Source: Methanomassiliicoccaceae archaeon (GTDB lineage: Archaea; Thermoplasmatota; Thermoplasmata; Methanomassiliicoccales; Methanomethylophilaceae). Taken from it: DNA of 9,853 nt. Position 1 is the first letter of the stretch. Every line of letters starts with the position of its first letter. Positions 1-7,632 of this stretch are shown here, one piece after another. The stretch lies in NCBI GenBank assembly GCA_016282555.1, contig JAEEKU010000122.1:1-9853 (forward strand), given 5' to 3'. The notes under the pieces were generated by a model. The model saw nothing but the letters and a program-made list of their open reading frames with translations, did no database searches and was not told the origin of the DNA. A program made the translations under genes and the position numbers.

Positions 1-1
1 C

Positions 2-249
2 CTTATGCAGGCCGTGAACCGCGCCAGAGGAGGAATGCTGAACTCCCTGGCCAGAAACCTCATGCTCACCGGGCTGTTCTTTTTCGGAGCTTATACGTTC
101 GGAACGCTGGGATCGCTGTGGGTGCTTCTCGCCGCGGGGGAGATAACCGGCGGCCTGATGATGCTCATCCATGCGGTAATCGTGCTGAAAAAAGCGGAGA
201 GAGCCGGGCCTCCGGCGGCCGTCCGATCGCAGAACGTCATGCAGCATAA
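2..249 (+). CDS. C-terminal end of a probable MATE-family efflux transporter (5' truncated by window edge; stop uncertain)
   Basis: The frame that is open from the left edge encodes a hydrophobic segment that reads like the last two membrane helices of a MATE (multidrug and toxic compound extrusion) protein. It has a short RNRARGG-like loop, then SLARNLMLTGLFFFG, a Gly-rich turn, SLWVLLAAGEITGGLMM, and a basic end VLKKAER at about 180-200. MATE proteins are 12-helix exporters driven by Na+ or H+. Codon use matches the neighbours (G/C-rich third positions). The real gene start lies outside the window. The frame does not stop where the protein should end. It stays open to 1039, but beyond about 230 it is only the antisense of ATPase 1. 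The end given here (TAA at 247-249) is in another frame and would apply only if one base is missing near 239-247. The family call is from sequence feel and moderate. Confidence 0.5.
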   Translation, partial: YAGREPRQRRNAELPGQKPHAHRAVLFRSLYVRNAGIAVGASRRGGDNRRPDDAHPCGNRAEKSGESRASGGRPIAERHAA

Positions 250-1003
250 CGTGCGGAGAGCCCTGATCGTCCGCGATTATGCAGTCCACGCCGTACACTT
301 CCCTGATGGCATCCGGAGTGATTACTTCGTTAGGAGCGCCGATAGAATGGATCTTCCCGGGTTTTTCCATAAGCACGACGGTATCGGCGAACCTGGCGGC
401 CAGATTCAGATCGTGGCTTATCATCACCACGGTCATTCCCGTCCTGTGGGACAATTCTTTGAGGAACGAAGTGACGAAAATCTGGTGCCTGACATCCAGA
501 TTGGAAGTGGGTTCGTCGAGGATCAGGATGCGGGTCTGCTGGACCAGTCCCCTGGCGATCGCGACCTTCTGATGCTGTCCCGCCGACAGCTCGTTGAATC
601 CTCTTCCCGCAAGATCTTCGATCTCCAGAGCCTTCAGCGCCCGGTACGCTGCCTGAAGATCTTTGGAGGACGTTCTCATCCCCTGGCGGGCGAAGCGTCC
701 CACGAGGACCGTTTCCGCAACTGTCAGATTGTTATGATCGGACGATGTCACCGGAACGTAACCGACGATTTTCGCGAGATCTTTCAGCTTGTAATCGGAA
801 ACTTTCTTCCCGAGAATGGAAACTTCCCCTTCCGACGGCTTGATGCTTCCGGTAAGGCACTTCACCAGAGTGGATTTTCCCACTCCGTTGGGACCGATGA
901 TGCACACCAGACCCGGATCGTCCAGCTCCAGATTGATGTCTTCCAGAACGTCCGGGCGCCCTCTGTACCCGCAGGACATTCCGGTCACCTTTATCACGGA
1001 CAT
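237..1003 (-). CDS. ATPase 1 of a FecCD/BtuCD-type metal-chelate ABC importer (C-terminal end uncertain)
   Basis: This cytoplasmic ATP-binding subunit would power import through the permease encoded just upstream (994-2103), whose end it overlaps by 10 bases. The start ATG at 1003 follows a very strong Shine-Dalgarno (AAAGGAGGTG at 1009-1018). Visible motifs are A-loop Tyr13, Walker A GPNGVGKST (37-45), signature LSAGQ (139-143), Walker B ILILDE (159-164), D-loop SNLD (167-170) and switch His197. The Q-loop position reads YVPVTSSD, so the usual Gln is absent. It is closely similar to ATPase 3 (7624-8484), sharing LSAGQHQKV and DEPTSNLD. Recognisable family sequence ends around HVMLHD (about 236-253). 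The frame has no stop from there to the window edge and would read antisense through the MATE tail. The left boundary given is the first stop in a shifted frame. It is a real ATPase, but its true end is unresolved. Confidence 0.85.
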
Positions 1004-2103
1004 CGCCACACCTCCTTTCCCTGTCTCAGTATGAGATAAAGCAGCAGCGGAGCGCCGAGAAACGCTGTGATGACTCCGACCTGGATGGAATGCCCGTACA
1101 CGATCACGTGTCCGATAATATCCGCTATCAGCAGAAGCAATGCTCCGAACGCCGCAGAAGCCGGAAGCAGATAACGGTTGTCAGAACCCACGATGAGACG
1201 CGCGATATGAGGGCATACCAGTCCCACGAATCCGATAAGCCCGGTGAAACTCACGATTCCGGCAGCCAGGAAAGATACTACGAGCAGACTGACTATCCTC
1301 AGGCGCTCCGCGTTCACTCCAATGGAGCGGGCGCTTTCGTCTCCGGTGGCTATGACGTTCAGCCTGCGCGTCATGAGCTGGCAGGCGATAAGCCCGGCTG
1401 CGACGAACAGGGACATCGTGACCACATGGCTCCATTCGCGGATATCCGTGGTTCCCACCGTCCATGCGAATATGGCTGCCTGGGTGTCCGGATCGGCGTA
1501 CAGCCGTATGAGGGTGGATGTGGCGTTGAACATGTACATAATCGCGATTCCCACCATGATCATCGTAGCCGGAGACGCGGATTTGAATCTTGAAACCGCG
1601 AGAATCACCGCGGTGGGTATCAGAGCGAAGAAGAACGCGTTTACCACGACGGCGAATCCTGACGTGGTGAGAGAAAGGCCCAGAGCCATCGCGATAGTCG
1701 CGCCGAAAGAAGCGCCCGAGGATATTCCCGTGGTGTAGGGATCGGCGAGAGGGTTCCTGAGAATGCTCTGCATCACTACTCCCGCGGCCGCGAGACCCGT
1801 GCCGGCGAGAATGTCGCAGCAGATGCGGGGAAGTCTCCACTGCCACAGAATCCAGTCCGCGTTCTCGTCATAGACGTTTCCGGTGAGGTGGGCCCAGATT
1901 ATGCGGTAAATCTCGAAGAAATCTATGTGGAACTCGCCTATGTTCATCGCCGCGCCGGCGGCTACGACCGCTGCGGCTATGCATCCGGCGATGAATATTA
2001 TTTTGCGGACGGTACCTTTCCTGAAATTTTTCACTTCGTCATCGAACTCTTCCCCTTCGTCCATCCAGATATCGACGGACCGCAAAACCTTATCGCTGGT
2101 CAT
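994..2103 (-). CDS. FecCD-family permease (transporter set 1)
   Basis: This 369-residue membrane subunit belongs to a type II ABC importer of the BtuC/FecCD family, which forms the channel for iron-siderophore, heme or corrinoid uptake. Family landmarks are RLPRI (90-94), GVVMQSILRNPLADPYTTG (108-126) running on into ISSGASFGA, the cytoplasmic GDESARSIGVNAERLR segment (254-269) that contacts the ATPase, and SFTGLIGFVGLVCPHIARL (285-303). Multiple hydrophobic helices follow the BtuC pattern, and the acidic N-terminus DEGEEFDDE makes the protein somewhat longer than the usual 330-350 residues. The ATG at 2103 has AGGTG 5 nt upstream. The gene overlaps the end of ATPase 2 by 14 bases and the start of ATPase 1 by 10 bases, so all three are surely in one transcript. 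It is a paralogue of the permease at 8536-9630, with both having an IIWxHxTGxVY stretch after the first helix. The substrate is unknown. Confidence 0.95.
   Translation of the reverse strand: MTSDKVLRSVDIWMDEGEEFDDEVKNFRKGTVRKIIFIAGCIAAAVVAAGAAMNIGEFHIDFFEIYRIIWAHLTGNVYDENADWILWQWRLPRICCDILAGTGLAAAGVVMQSILRNPLADPYTTGISSGASFGATIAMALGLSLTTSGFAVVVNAFFFALIPTAVILAVSRFKSASPATMIMVGIAIMYMFNATSTLIRLYADPDTQAAIFAWTVGTTDIREWSHVVTMSLFVAAGLIACQLMTRRLNVIATGDESARSIGVNAERLRIVSLLVVSFLAAGIVSFTGLIGFVGLVCPHIARLIVGSDNRYLLPASAAFGALLLLIADIIGHVIVYGHSIQVGVITAFLGAPLLLYLILRQGKEVWRCP
1009..1018 (-). promoter_or_regulatory. Strong Shine-Dalgarno for ATPase 1
   Basis: The minus strand reads AAAGGAGGTG, a near-complete match to the 16S rRNA tail. 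The GGAGG core lies 7 nt before the ATG at 1003. It sits inside the last codons of the upstream permease gene, so translation of the two proteins is probably coupled. It fixes the ATPase start. Confidence 0.8.
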
Positions 2104-2938
2104 TTTCGCACCTGCTGCGGCCTATCAGAAAAACTGACATCCCCTGTATTTCCTCGTCATATTCCACGCGCGCCCTCATTCCGAAAACGCCGCTGATCAT
2201 TTTTTCAGTGATCACGTCGCGGGCGGTTCCCATGGATACTATCTCTCCGTCCTTCATTACTATGATGCGATCGCAGTACCTCGCGGCCAGCTGGAGATCG
2301 TGCGTCACTATCACTATAAGGATGTCTCTTTCGGAAACGATTTTTCTGCACAGATCCATCAGATCGAACTGGTGGTTGATATCGAGATGAAGGGTGGGCT
2401 CGTCCAGAAGAAGAATTTCCGGCTCCTGGGCCAGAGCCTGCGCGATCATGACTCTTCTCCATTCCCCTCCGGACAACTCGCTCACGTCGCGGTCGCTGAA
2501 TTCCAGAACCCCGGTGGATTCCATCGCCGAGCACACTATATCCGTCTCGGCATCCGTATTCTCGTCCAGCATTCCCGCGCGGGAGTATCTCCCCATTTTA
2601 ACGACTTCCATCACCGAGAAAGGAAAATTCATATGGGAGTCCTGCTCGACCGTAGCCAGTATTCTGGAGCGCTCGTGCTCCGACATATCCCGGACGTCTA
2701 GTGATCCGGAGTTCATGTGGCGCGGATCCGCCGACTCCTTCGAAAAATCAATCAATTTCACAGATCCCTTCTGAGGGCGGTACTCGGCGTTGATGCAGTT
2801 CAGCAGAGTAGTCTTCCCGGAACCGTTCTGCCCGAGAATGCCCACGACCTCCCCCTTCGATGCCGTGAAAGTCAGATCGTTCAGTATCTTTCTGGATCCG
2901 TGAGAGAAACTCACGCCGTCCACGTTCAGAACCGCCAT
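2090..2938 (-). CDS. ATPase 2 of a FecCD-type ABC importer
   Basis: This 282-residue nucleotide-binding subunit is probably paired with the permease encoded immediately upstream (2940-3998); only one base separates that stop from this ATG. A strong GGAGGAG lies 5 nt before the start (2944-2950). Motifs are Walker A GQNGSGKTT (36-44), Q-loop Gln99 (TVEQDSH), signature LSGGE (155-159), Walker B ILLLDE (175-180), D-loop LHLD (183-186) and switch His213, so all catalytic elements look intact. It differs in type from ATPases 1 and 3, which carry LSAGQ and lack the Q-loop Gln. There are about 14 extra residues between Walker A and the Q-loop (about 64-84, a polar stretch with KESADPRHMNSGS). It ends in TAA at 2090, within the start region of the next permease. 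The class is certain; the substrate is not. Confidence 0.95.
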   Translation of the reverse strand: MAVLNVDGVSFSHGSRKILNDLTFTASKGEVVGILGQNGSGKTTLLNCINAEYRPQKGSVKLIDFSKESADPRHMNSGSLDVRDMSEHERSRILATVEQDSHMNFPFSVMEVVKMGRYSRAGMLDENTDAETDIVCSAMESTGVLEFSDRDVSELSGGEWRRVMIAQALAQEPEILLLDEPTLHLDINHQFDLMDLCRKIVSERDILIVIVTHDLQLAARYCDRIIVMKDGEIVSMGTARDVITEKMISGVFGMRARVEYDEEIQGMSVFLIGRSRCENDQR

Positions 2939-2939
2939 A

Positions 2940-3998
2940 TCAGCTCCTCCAGATCTCGTTCTTTCTGGATCTCAGAATCCATAGGAAAAACGGCGCCCCG
3001 ATGACGGACGTCACGGTTCCCACGGGAAGTTCGTAAGGAGGCAGAGCGGATCTCGCGAAAGTATCGACCAGCATCAGAAAAACCGCTCCGCCGAGAATGC
3101 ATATGGGAACCAGTTTTTTGTGATCCGGCCCTACGATCGATCTGAAAATATGAGGTATGATTAATCCGACGAACCCGATGACGCCGCAGAAGGAAACGCA
3201 GGTAGCCACCAGGACGGAGGAACCGACCAGCACCATCAGGCGCACCCTTTTCACGTTCACGCCCAGAGCCCGGGCCTTCGGCTCTCCCGCGGTCATGAGA
3301 TTCAGGGCGCGGGCGTTGACTGCTATCAGAACGCATCCGGCGATAAGCGGCAGTATCATCAGGTAAAAATCGCTCCACCCCCTCCCGTCGAAACTGCCGA
3401 GCATCCAGAATACTATGGAGGTTACAGTATCCGCGTCGGAGAAGAATTCTATCATGGACGTGAACCCGCTGAAAAGAGCGCTCAGCGCCATTCCGGCGAG
3501 AAGAAGCATGGTGGTCTGTACGCCTCCCGCCCTCTGGTAAGCAAGAGCGTACACCAGCAGCATTGATGCCATCGCGGTTCCGAAGGCGCATGCCAGAGTT
3601 CCCCAGGAACTGAAAAAAACCGATGCTCCGTACGCGATGTAAAAAGCCGCGCCGAACGATGCTCCGGATGAGATCCCCAGAACGGACGGGGAAGCCATCG
3701 GATTGCGGAAGATGGCCTGCATCGCGAGACCCCCTACGGAAAGGGCGGCTCCGACGCATGCGGCGCAGAGAACTCTCGGCGCGCGCATATCTACGACGAT
3801 CATTTCCGTTGCCCAGTCGGCACGGCCGAAAAAGGCCGCCCACACTTCCGCGACGGGAATGCGGGCCGACCCTAAAGAGATGCAGAGCACGTACCCTGCG
3901 GCAAGAGCGGCAGCCAGCACCAGAACGGTGACGTACGCCCTGCGGCGCCGTTTCCTGTCCAGGGATACCGCTTTTTCTCTCAGTTCCGTGCTCTGCAT
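2940..3998 (-). CDS. FecCD-family permease (transporter set 2)
   Basis: This 352-residue inner-membrane channel subunit of a BtuC/FecCD importer has a basic N-terminus (DRKRRRR, 14-20) preceding the first helix. Family landmarks are MRAPR (71-75, a variant of the usual RLPR), GGLAMQAIFRNPMASPSVLG (89-108) followed by ISSGASFGA, the ATPase-contact segment GEPKARALGVNVKRVR (238-253), and SFCGVIGFVGLIIPHIFRS (269-287). The length is normal for the family. The ATG at 3998 lies 11 nt after the stop of the giant binding protein and has no clear Shine-Dalgarno, which suggests translational coupling or low expression. The next in-frame Met is about 65 residues in, after the first helix, so this start is the only sensible one. 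It is the most divergent of the complete permeases here and pairs by position with ATPase 2. Confidence 0.95.
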   Translation of the reverse strand: MQSTELREKAVSLDRKRRRRAYVTVLVLAAALAAGYVLCISLGSARIPVAEVWAAFFGRADWATEMIVVDMRAPRVLCAACVGAALSVGGLAMQAIFRNPMASPSVLGISSGASFGAAFYIAYGASVFFSSWGTLACAFGTAMASMLLVYALAYQRAGGVQTTMLLLAGMALSALFSGFTSMIEFFSDADTVTSIVFWMLGSFDGRGWSDFYLMILPLIAGCVLIAVNARALNLMTAGEPKARALGVNVKRVRLMVLVGSSVLVATCVSFCGVIGFVGLIIPHIFRSIVGPDHKKLVPICILGGAVFLMLVDTFARSALPPYELPVGTVTSVIGAPFFLWILRSRKNEIWRS

Positions 3999-4009
3999 GT
4001 TATCAGGTT

Positions 4010-7000
4010 TCAGGCTGCCCTCATCTTCTCATCCATGGATCTGGTATCGGCTTTGTAGAAGCCTATTACCTGAGGCTGGGATAGGACGATGTTTTCATCG
4101 GACATTTTATTGCCCATGAGGCTTCCGTCGAATACGTTGTCCATCTTCAGCACGGATGCGAAAATGCCGCCCATAAGGGTGTTGGATCCTACCGCGTTTC
4201 CGTTCGCCATTTCCACGTAGAACGTCTTCTTGCCGCCGCTTTCGTCGATAGCTTTCTGCATCACGTATATCTTGGCAAGAACGGAGGTCATCATAGCGTC
4301 GGTGTTATCGAATCCTATGACTTTTCCGATCATTTCCATCGTGGAGAGAACCATCGCGGGAGAGTTCGAAAGCAGGTAGATAAACTGGATGTTGTCAGCT
4401 TTGGATTCGATGGAGGTGTTGGTTCCCCACCAGGACGATTTGTTGGTAGCCCTGATGTTGTATTCGGACATGAATACGATCAGCTTGTCCTCTCCGGAAA
4501 TCTTTCCGCAGTAATTCAGGAGATCCTCCTGGGATCCGCCGATGATTTCGACGCTCTCCGGGGCCGTCAGACCGTATTTGGTCTGGAGCCCGCTCGCTAC
4601 GCTCGACGGCATCGCGGTCACTAGCTCCCAGAGTTTAGCTGTCGCTTTGGGAGTGTTTCCGGAGTGCGCCGTCTCGCCGTAGTAGTCGCATATGATCATG
4701 TAGATGGTATCCACGTACGCGTCGGTATAACACAGAATCTTGGTGGGAACGAACTTCACCTTCTTGTCGGCGAATGCTTCGCTGGTTCCGAGGCTCGTGT
4801 TATCGAAGGTCTTCACGGTAAGGGTTCCGTCTGAATTTTCAGTCACGTAAGAGTTGTACGGATACAGATATTCAGAAGGAATGGATTCGCGGGTGATTCC
4901 GGAATAGCCGGGAACTTCTCCGTATACTCCGGCGAAAACTCCTTCGGCGATGTCCATGAACGCGGGAGTGCAGTTGGAATAGTTGCCGTCGACCTCTACG
5001 ACGACCGGGTTCCATTTGTAGAATCCCTTTCCGGAAACGGAGGGAGAGTTGTCGTAGCTCGTCTTGTATTCGGTTCCGGTGTACCTGTATCCTCCCTGGC
5101 TCTTGACGTCGACGTCTGCGGCGGTGAAGTTGTCGAACCAGTACTGGAGGTTGCCGAGAGCCTCCTCCATGGAATAAACGCTGTCTCCGTACATCTGCGA
5201 GGCGATCACGGGAAGCATGGCGTATCCAGAGAATCCGGACAGGAAGTCGAAGGTCGATCCGATAAGGTTTCCGCTCTTGTAAGCGTTTGTTCCCTTGTAG
5301 TAGATCACGTTCTTCTCGAATCTCTCGTTGTAGGCGTCCTGGGTGAAGAAGTGCCCGTCGACGTTCGCGAAACCGGCTCCGGATTCGCAGTCGATGATCC
5401 AGTCGAATGTATCGTTGGCGATGATCCATTCCGTGGATCTGTAGGAGTATCCCCAGTTGTCGGTGTCGTCAGCGTGATAGGCGTTTCCGATCTTGTTTAT
5501 CAGATAGTACGCCCCGGCCTGATCTCCGGAAAGAACGTCCATTCCTCCTTTGGAGGAGTATCTGGACGCCTCGTCCTCGAACAGGCATGTCACAAGAACG
5601 TTCGCTTTATTGCCGCCGACTTTATCAACGATCTTGCTTTCCACGGAGGAGCAGTAATCGTAGTATTCCTTGGCTTTGGTTTCCTTGTCCATGAGGATTC
5701 CCATGGTCATTATCGTGGGTATGGTGTACTCCGCGGCATACCACAGATAAACTACATCGACGCCTTTGGCGATGAATTTGTCCGCAGTTTCCTTAACGGT
5801 GCTGCTTGGGGTAGCTACGATAAGATCGATGCCCTCGTTGGTAATTACTTCGGCTCCGGCATCGGTAATCTTGGAGGAACCGACGGTTCCGATGGTCTTC
5901 ACGTTGGAGAGATCGTAAAGAAGCCCGTTTCTTTCGGTAACGTTGGCTGAAGCCACGCGCACATTCTGCCACTCTCCGAGAATGGCCATCTCCTCGGCCT
6001 GCTGCCAGTAGGTCACGCAGATTTTCCTGTTTTTGAGAGGGAAGTTCAGAGCCTGGTTCTCTCCGAAGTAGTTCTTGTAGTAGACGGTGGATTTCGTCTT
6101 GGAAATGATGTTGTTCACGAGCGTGACATCCGCGGAGTCGACCTTTCCGTCGCAGTTCGCATCGGCGTAAGGAATCTTCTCCTTGTCCCATGCGGTCTTT
6201 CCGTCCGCGATCGCCTGAATGATCTTTACATCGTCGGAATTGATGTAAAGATCGTTGTTGGCGTTTCCGTAAACTGGTACCGTGGCGGATACGGTGTTGT
6301 CGTAAACTTTGGGCATTACTCCGTACGCCGTGTTGTAATCGACGACGACGGTCGTATCCTTGGCGGGATCGAAACTGTCGATGTACGGATAGAACGTCTT
6401 CACGAGTTCCTTGTAGAGATTGTCTCCGAAAGCGGAACCGAATACGCCGGGGTAAAGAACCTGAGCAACGTAGGCGGTCCTGGCTATGTCCGGCATGTCC
6501 TTGTTTATCACGACGTACTTCTCGGGATATGCCTTCATCAGAGTGAAATACTGCCCGTAATACTCGAACTCCTCCTGAAGCTCGCTGAGAGTGGGCTTCC
6601 AGATCATATCAAATCCGCTGAACTCTATGATATATTCCGCCTGATACTTCTCATCCGCGGCCCACTCGGGGTTATCTTTGATCTTCTTCGTGTTGGCATC
6701 GTTGAAATCGGAAAGGTTTCTGGCGCCTGCCGCCACGGTGTTCTTTGTGAGATAGTAATCGGTGCCGCACATGCTGGAGGTGTACATCGTCAGAGTGGTC
6801 TTCTTCGTACCGATCTTGACGACGTTGTCCGCGATCACTTTGTTGTATTTGTCGTAGAAAGCTACTATCTTGTCAGCTCTGTCGGAGTGACCCGTCAGAA
6901 ATCCGACGAGAAGGAAGGTCTGGGTAGATTTGTCGGAATCATCGGGATTGATCCTGATGCAGGATATTCCGGGTATATTTTTGAGCGCGTCCTCGATTCC

Positions 7001-7612
7001 GTCGTAGACGCTAGTGTTCAGGGTAAATACTGCGTTCGCTTTGTATTTGGAAAGCTCGTCGATATCGATCGAGTAAGCTTTCGAACCGACGGAGGGAAGC
7101 TTGGATGTGGGCGCGTTGAGCACCGGATCCACATTGGACGCTTTTCCCGTCAGAGCGACCGCTTTGTCGTATGCGCCGACGGCGTTGATGACGGGATGAA
7201 CAGCGGTCCCTCCGACTACGAGTCCGGTAACCGGGAAGTGTGCTGTTTTGACGTCTCCGTTTCCGTTGATGTAACGCACATCGACGGATTCTTTGGAAAT
7301 CATTTTTTCGACCATGGAGCGGTCGTCGGATGTAATTTTGCCGTCGCCGTTCGCGTCGGCGAAAGGATATTTGTTTTTGTCCCATGCGTTGTTCTTTATG
7401 AAAGAATCGATGGCTTTCAGATCGTTGTCGTCTATATGGTCGTCATTGTTAGCGTTGCCGAAAACTTCGAGGCGTCCTGTTATATCTTTCTGCCAGGACG
7501 TGTCCTCTTTGTCTCCGCCGTTGCCGGAAAGCATCAGAAATGCCGCGACTCCGGCGATAGCAATAATGGCTACGATGACTACCGCCAATATTTTGGTAGA
7601 ACCCGAGTCCAT
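4010..7612 (-). CDS. Giant membrane-anchored substrate-binding protein: two dockerin domains and three binding-protein-like modules
   Basis: Starting at the ATG at 7612 the product is exactly 1200 residues. Residues about 7-27 form a membrane anchor (KILAVVIVAIIAIAG...), with no lipobox Cys, so the chain is displayed outside the cell. Residues 47-107 and 444-504 are dockerin type I-like domains, each with two 12-residue calcium loops of EF-hand type (first loops N53-D64 and N450-D461; second loops D86-D97 and D484-D495, e.g. DANGDGKITSDD). Each is followed by a class III (FecB/BtuF/TroA-like) binding module, about 108-440 and 507-834. A third module-like region without a dockerin occupies about 924-1200 (DGTLTVKTFDNT, VPTKILCYTDAYVDTIY, IGKVIGFDNTDA, KTFYVEMANGN). 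A typical single binding protein is 300-400 residues. The frame could extend to 7675, but that would overlap ATPase 3, and a box-A element fits the 7612 start. It presumably delivers ligand to the FecCD permeases around it. The ligand is not determinable. Confidence 0.9.
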   Translation of the reverse strand: MDSGSTKILAVVIVAIIAIAGVAAFLMLSGNGGDKEDTSWQKDITGRLEVFGNANNDDHIDDNDLKAIDSFIKNNAWDKNKYPFADANGDGKITSDDRSMVEKMISKESVDVRYINGNGDVKTAHFPVTGLVVGGTAVHPVINAVGAYDKAVALTGKASNVDPVLNAPTSKLPSVGSKAYSIDIDELSKYKANAVFTLNTSVYDGIEDALKNIPGISCIRINPDDSDKSTQTFLLVGFLTGHSDRADKIVAFYDKYNKVIADNVVKIGTKKTTLTMYTSSMCGTDYYLTKNTVAAGARNLSDFNDANTKKIKDNPEWAADEKYQAEYIIEFSGFDMIWKPTLSELQEEFEYYGQYFTLMKAYPEKYVVINKDMPDIARTAYVAQVLYPGVFGSAFGDNLYKELVKTFYPYIDSFDPAKDTTVVVDYNTAYGVMPKVYDNTVSATVPVYGNANNDLYINSDDVKIIQAIADGKTAWDKEKIPYADANCDGKVDSADVTLVNNIISKTKSTVYYKNYFGENQALNFPLKNRKICVTYWQQAEEMAILGEWQNVRVASANVTERNGLLYDLSNVKTIGTVGSSKITDAGAEVITNEGIDLIVATPSSTVKETADKFIAKGVDVVYLWYAAEYTIPTIMTMGILMDKETKAKEYYDYCSSVESKIVDKVGGNKANVLVTCLFEDEASRYSSKGGMDVLSGDQAGAYYLINKIGNAYHADDTDNWGYSYRSTEWIIANDTFDWIIDCESGAGFANVDGHFFTQDAYNERFEKNVIYYKGTNAYKSGNLIGSTFDFLSGFSGYAMLPVIASQMYGDSVYSMEEALGNLQYWFDNFTAADVDVKSQGGYRYTGTEYKTSYDNSPSVSGKGFYKWNPVVVEVDGNYSNCTPAFMDIAEGVFAGVYGEVPGYSGITRESIPSEYLYPYNSYVTENSDGTLTVKTFDNTSLGTSEAFADKKVKFVPTKILCYTDAYVDTIYMIICDYYGETAHSGNTPKATAKLWELVTAMPSSVASGLQTKYGLTAPESVEIIGGSQEDLLNYCGKISGEDKLIVFMSEYNIRATNKSSWWGTNTSIESKADNIQFIYLLSNSPAMVLSTMEMIGKVIGFDNTDAMMTSVLAKIYVMQKAIDESGGKKTFYVEMANGNAVGSNTLMGGIFASVLKMDNVFDGSLMGNKMSDENIVLSQPQVIGFYKADTRSMDEKMRAA

Positions 7613-7619
7613 GCTAGGA

Positions 7620-7632
7620 CCAATCATCCAAT
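7620..7632. repeat. Direct repeat CCAAT-cat-CCAAT between candidate box A and the binding-protein start
   Basis: Two CCAAT pentamers sit 8 bp apart (minus strand ATTGGATGATTGG), just downstream of the candidate box A at 7636-7645. The same pentamer forms the core of the inverted repeat around the divergent promoter at 8497-8520. It could be a regulator site, but it also encodes the end of ATPase 3, and the pentamer is common by chance. Confidence 0.25.

Noticed and set aside
250..1039. Continuation of the plus-strand MATE frame as a long 344-residue protein
   Set aside because: Beyond about 230 it is the exact codon-register antisense of ATPase 1, has no membrane character and reads as low-complexity polar sequence. 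The frame stays open because TTA, CTA and TCA codons are rare in the ATPase gene.
2926..3843. 305-residue minus-strand open frame overlapping the set 2 permease
   Set aside because: It is the same strand in a shifted frame over clear FecCD permease sequence. The translation is Arg/Gly/Ser-rich noise.
4010..7612. Cellulosome component because of the dockerin domains
   Set aside because: There is no glycoside hydrolase, carbohydrate-binding or cohesin sequence in the window. The modules fused to the dockerins are binding-protein-like and sit in a transporter operon.
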